NCBI GenBank assembly: GCA_014239715.1
Contig: JAAZYJ010000408.1
Location: 1-8,111, forward strand
Origin: Flavobacteriales bacterium
GTDB taxonomy: Bacteria > Bacteroidota > Bacteroidia > Flavobacteriales > Parvicellaceae
DNA: 8,111 bases
Direction of reading: 5' to 3'
The notes beneath the pieces were generated by a model. That model was not told the origin of the DNA. It saw only the letters and a program-made list of their open reading frames with translations, and made no database searches. A program made the translations under genes and the position numbers. Below are positions 6,241-8,111 of the stretch, in pieces (within the stretch, counting starts at the first letter, position 1; the number at the start of each line of letters is the position of its first letter).

Positions 6241-7697
6241 TGTAATTCTCCTTCCATTATTTCTTCACCCGGTCCCCAGGTACCAGATTCATATAAAACC
6301 AACCTCGACTCTTTCATCCAGTTCCTGGTAATAGACTCTATCCAAGTCCAAGCGGCTTCTAATTCGTCGTGTCTCATAAAAAGTGTCTGATTCCCCCGTA
6401 ATATATCTATGATCAGTCGCTCATATGCGTACTGCATTCTTTTCTTAAATGAGTCAACAAAATCCAGCTTAAGTGAGATTGGTTTAAATCTATACCCTCC
6501 GGGCCCCGGAATCTTGCTCATCTGCACCAGCTCAATACGCTCTTCAGGCTGTAGCCGAATGATCAATTTATTTACCATATCAAATTGAGAATCCGGAAAT
6601 ATATTGTGCTGAACCGCTTTGAAATTGATCACAATATCAGAGTATCTCTTTTTCAGTCTTTTTCCGGTGCGTAAATAGAATGGGGTATTCTTCCATCTCC
6701 AATTATCAATGTAGGCCTTTATGGCAACAAAAGTCTCTGTGTCAGAATTGTATTTTTCGATATCCTCCAGGTAAGAATTAACTTTTTCTCCTCTTATGGT
6801 ACCTCTTGTATACTGGCCACGAACCAAATTGTCTCCAGCCATTTTTTTATCAAATAAGCGTAGCGATTGCAGTACTTTCAGCTTTTCATTCCTCACCGCA
6901 TCAGGGGTCAGCTGAGATGGTGGTTCCATTGCTATAAGGCACAGCAGTTGAAGCAAGTGGTTCTGCACCATATCAAGCAACGCTCCGGTCTTATCATAAT
7001 AGCCGGCCCTGTTTTCAACGCCGAGCTTTTCCGCAACCGTTATTTGAATACAGTCAATGTTCTCTGCGTTCCATGCCCGCTCGAAAAGATGATTGGCAAA
7101 ACGAAGAACCATGAGATTCTGAACCGTTTCCTTCCCCAGATAATGATCGATCCTGAATATTTGCTTTTCGGAGAATGCTCCTAGAACCGTATTGTTTATT
7201 AGTTTACTTGATTCCAGATCATGTCCCAGTGGCTTCTCCAATACAACTTTGCTATTTGGCTGGATCAACTTTTTGGATTTCAGCACACCACATATTTCAG
7301 CAAAAGCAGAAGATGGAACGGATAGATAATACACCCTTTGCCATTCTTGATGCTCATTTACAATCATCGCCAGCTTTTCAAACTCTTTGTCTGTCATCTT
7401 AGCAAGATTGACCAGGTGAACCTTCTTAAAAAACTCCTCGACCAGCCCCATTTGACCATTTTGGTCAACGGCTTCCTTAATGAAACCGCGTAGCTTACTT
7501 TTTAGTTTCTTCTCTTCCTTAATAGATCGGGAAATGCACAGAACCTTGAAGTCCATATCAAGCTGACCATCCAACCAACGATAAAAGAAGGCAGGAATGA
7601 TCTTGCGTGTTGACAGATCTCCATCACCTCCAAATATGATTGCATAAAATGGTTTTATTTCGGTATTGGTATTCAGCTGAGTTTTCGATCCTTGCAT
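6234..7697 (-). CDS. zwf: Glucose-6-phosphate 1-dehydrogenase
   Basis: The enzyme oxidises glucose-6-phosphate to 6-phosphogluconolactone with NADP+ or NAD+, the entry to both the Entner-Doudoroff and pentose phosphate routes. With the ATG at 7697 the protein has 487 residues, as usual for bacteria; the frame extends to a TTG at 7709, but that adds only four residues. The Rossmann segment is IIFGGDGDLSTRK (20-32), a GxxGDL nucleotide motif, and EKPLGHDL is at 154-161. The substrate site RIDHYLGKE is at 182-190 with H185. VENRAGYYDKTGALLDMVQNH ends at the catalytic base H247, 62 residues after H185 exactly as in the Leuconostoc enzyme (H178/H240). The C-terminal half has FYLRTGKRL and RHDELEAAWTW. 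It is the first gene of the operon, and a perfect palindrome lies 20 bp before its start. Confidence 0.97.
   Translation of the reverse strand: MQGSKTQLNTNTEIKPFYAIIFGGDGDLSTRKIIPAFFYRWLDGQLDMDFKVLCISRSIKEEKKLKSKLRGFIKEAVDQNGQMGLVEEFFKKVHLVNLAKMTDKEFEKLAMIVNEHQEWQRVYYLSVPSSAFAEICGVLKSKKLIQPNSKVVLEKPLGHDLESSKLINNTVLGAFSEKQIFRIDHYLGKETVQNLMVLRFANHLFERAWNAENIDCIQITVAEKLGVENRAGYYDKTGALLDMVQNHLLQLLCLIAMEPPSQLTPDAVRNEKLKVLQSLRLFDKKMAGDNLVRGQYTRGTIRGEKVNSYLEDIEKYNSDTETFVAIKAYIDNWRWKNTPFYLRTGKRLKKRYSDIVINFKAVQHNIFPDSQFDMVNKLIIRLQPEERIELVQMSKIPGPGGYRFKPISLKLDFVDSFKKRMQYAYERLIIDILRGNQTLFMRHDELEAAWTWIESITRNWMKESRLVLYESGTWGPGEEIMEGELQW
6248..6253 (-). promoter_or_regulatory. Strong Shine-Dalgarno for pgl inside the zwf 3' end
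   Basis: On the minus strand AAGGAG sits 7 nt before the pgl ATG at 6240, within the last codons of zwf. Such a good match is unusual for Bacteroidota, whose genes mostly lack clear Shine-Dalgarno sites. It supports the chosen pgl start over the ATG at codon 7. Confidence 0.6.
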
Positions 7698-7713
7698 ACG
7701 AACACGCAAGATA

Positions 7714-7721
7714 CAACCTTA
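7714..7721 (-). promoter_or_regulatory. Possible -7 element of the zwf operon overlapping the operator
   Basis: On the minus strand TAAGGTTG differs from TAnnTTTG at one base and overlaps the palindrome at 7718-7740 by 4 bp. It would give a very short leader before the ATG at 7697. No clear -33 TTG is present at the right distance. If real, a protein on the palindrome would block RNA polymerase directly. Confidence 0.22.
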
Positions 7722-7740
7722 TTGTATATTAAACAATAAG
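7718..7740. promoter_or_regulatory. Putative operator upstream of the zwf operon: CTTATTGT-N7-ACAATAAG
   Basis: This is a perfect 8-bp inverted repeat with the 7-bp spacer ATATTAA, ending 20 bp before the zwf ATG. Apart from the outer base pair, the arms are identical to those of the palindrome at 1236-1258, and the spacer length is the same while the spacer sequence differs. This is the pattern expected of two binding sites for one dimeric regulator. The AT-rich stretch 7741-7867 beyond it holds a lone half-site, TTATTGT at 7839-7845, and no recognisable gene. Confidence 0.72.
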
Positions 7741-7867
7741 ATGTGATTTAAATATTTGTAAAATTCAAATTATCTGAGGGAGTAATAACGATACGATCTT
7801 AATTTTGATAAATTCATTTTTTCAACAAAATCGTTGTTTTATTGTGTTTTTAATGATTTTTTGATTC

Positions 7868-7902
7868 AAAACAGCAATAAAACTGCAACTATATGCTGTT
7901 TT
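7868..7902 (-). terminator. Hairpin downstream of the NlpC/P60-like gene, probable terminator
   Basis: AAAACAGCA and TGCTGTTTT form perfect 9-bp arms around a 17-nt loop. On the minus strand the hairpin starts 37 nt after the stop codon at 7940 and its 3' arm ends in TTTT. It would separate that gene from the zwf operon, which therefore needs its own promoter in 7698-7867. Confidence 0.55.
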
Positions 7903-7939
7903 AGACATTTTATATTTTCGTAGAAATGCGTGTTTGGCA

Positions 7940-8111
7940 TCACTTTCTAACCTCGCTCACTTCCGGTTTTGAAGGATAATCCAGCACATTAGTGATGAGC
8001 ATTTTCCGGGATTTCCAGTACTTGCCGTAGTCTGAAGTAATGTGCACTCCTTTTGAAATGCAGTGAATGATCTTTATTTGTCCGGCATGGTTTTCATATA
8101 TGATTCCCGCA
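7940..8111 (-). CDS. NlpC/P60-like (C40) peptidase, 3' end only
   Basis: The minus-strand frame is open from the window edge to the TGA at 7940-7942 and gives the last 56 residues. It reads GIIYENHAGQIKIIHCISKGVHIT, then DYGKYWKSRKM and a polar tail ending EVSEVRK. In NlpC/P60 cell-wall peptidases the corresponding region holds a strand such as the 'HVGIYLGNGKFIHASS-KGV' type, followed by a Y(Y/W)KxR motif near the end. The catalytic Cys and first His would lie outside the window. The assignment rests on this short tail, so another papain-like or YiiX-type peptidase fold is possible. The gene points the same way as the zwf operon but is separated by 242 bp and a hairpin, and there is no sign of a functional link. 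Confidence 0.5.
   Translation of the reverse strand, partial: AGIIYENHAGQIKIIHCISKGVHITSDYGKYWKSRKMLITNVLDYPSKPEVSEVRK

Noticed and set aside
6867..7402. Two plus-strand open frames opposite zwf (about 105 and 75 codons).
   Set aside because: They are antisense shadows of conserved zwf motifs; nothing suggests independent coding.
7822..7840. Small inverted repeat AACAA/TTGTT in the AT-rich region upstream of zwf.
   Set aside because: The arms are only 5 bp and do not match the operator architecture; expected by chance in this composition.
7839..7845. Lone TTATTGT half-site, with a GCAATAA at 7874-7880.
   Set aside because: No matching ACAATAA arm lies at the 7-bp spacing; the second copy is part of the terminator stem-loop.
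1..8111. CRISPR arrays, tRNA or rRNA genes, insertion sequences, phage or defence genes.
   Set aside because: No regularly spaced repeats, tRNA-like folds, transposase motifs or defence-family signatures were found on either strand.

Overview
The window looks like chromosomal DNA of a polysaccharide-degrading, probably marine, member of the Bacteroidota (Flavobacteriia-like). Two secreted proteins end in type A sorting domains of the type IX secretion system (T9SS, found only in this phylum). A Nudix-winged-helix sugar regulator of a type common in Bacteroidota is present, with a TAnnTTTG promoter element ahead of it. The base composition is moderately AT-rich, and the genes fit a laminarin (beta-1,3-glucan) diet.

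Layout. Positions 1-233 (+) are the 3' end of a glycoside hydrolase family 16 gene (laminarinase or beta-glucanase type). Positions 403-1086 (+) encode a Nudix-like regulator with a degenerate Nudix box. Positions 1286-2077 and 2206-3075 (+) encode two small T9SS-secreted proteins with uncharacterised beta-rich domains; they are candidate glycan-binding proteins. A bidirectional terminator near 3105-3130 separates these from a convergent minus-strand operon, zwf-pgl-edd-eda (7697 down to 3197). Its genes overlap or nearly touch and form the complete Entner-Doudoroff route from glucose-6-phosphate to pyruvate and glyceraldehyde-3-phosphate. Positions 7940-8111 (-) are the 3' end of an unrelated NlpC/P60-like cell-wall peptidase gene, followed by its own hairpin.

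How it works together (inference). GH16 and the two secreted proteins would bind and cut beta-glucan outside the cell. The glucose released would be phosphorylated by a glucokinase not in this window and fed into the Entner-Doudoroff operon. The strongest non-coding signal supports joint control. Two perfect palindromes of identical architecture, (C/G)TTATTGT-N7-ACAATAA(G/C), lie 27 bp upstream of the first secreted-protein gene (1236-1258) and 20 bp upstream of zwf (7718-7740). They look like operators of one regulator, and the Nudix-wHTH protein encoded between GH16 and the first site is the natural candidate. Several starts were reset from the longest open frames: zwf to ATG 7697, edd to GTG 5567 and eda to ATG 3760.
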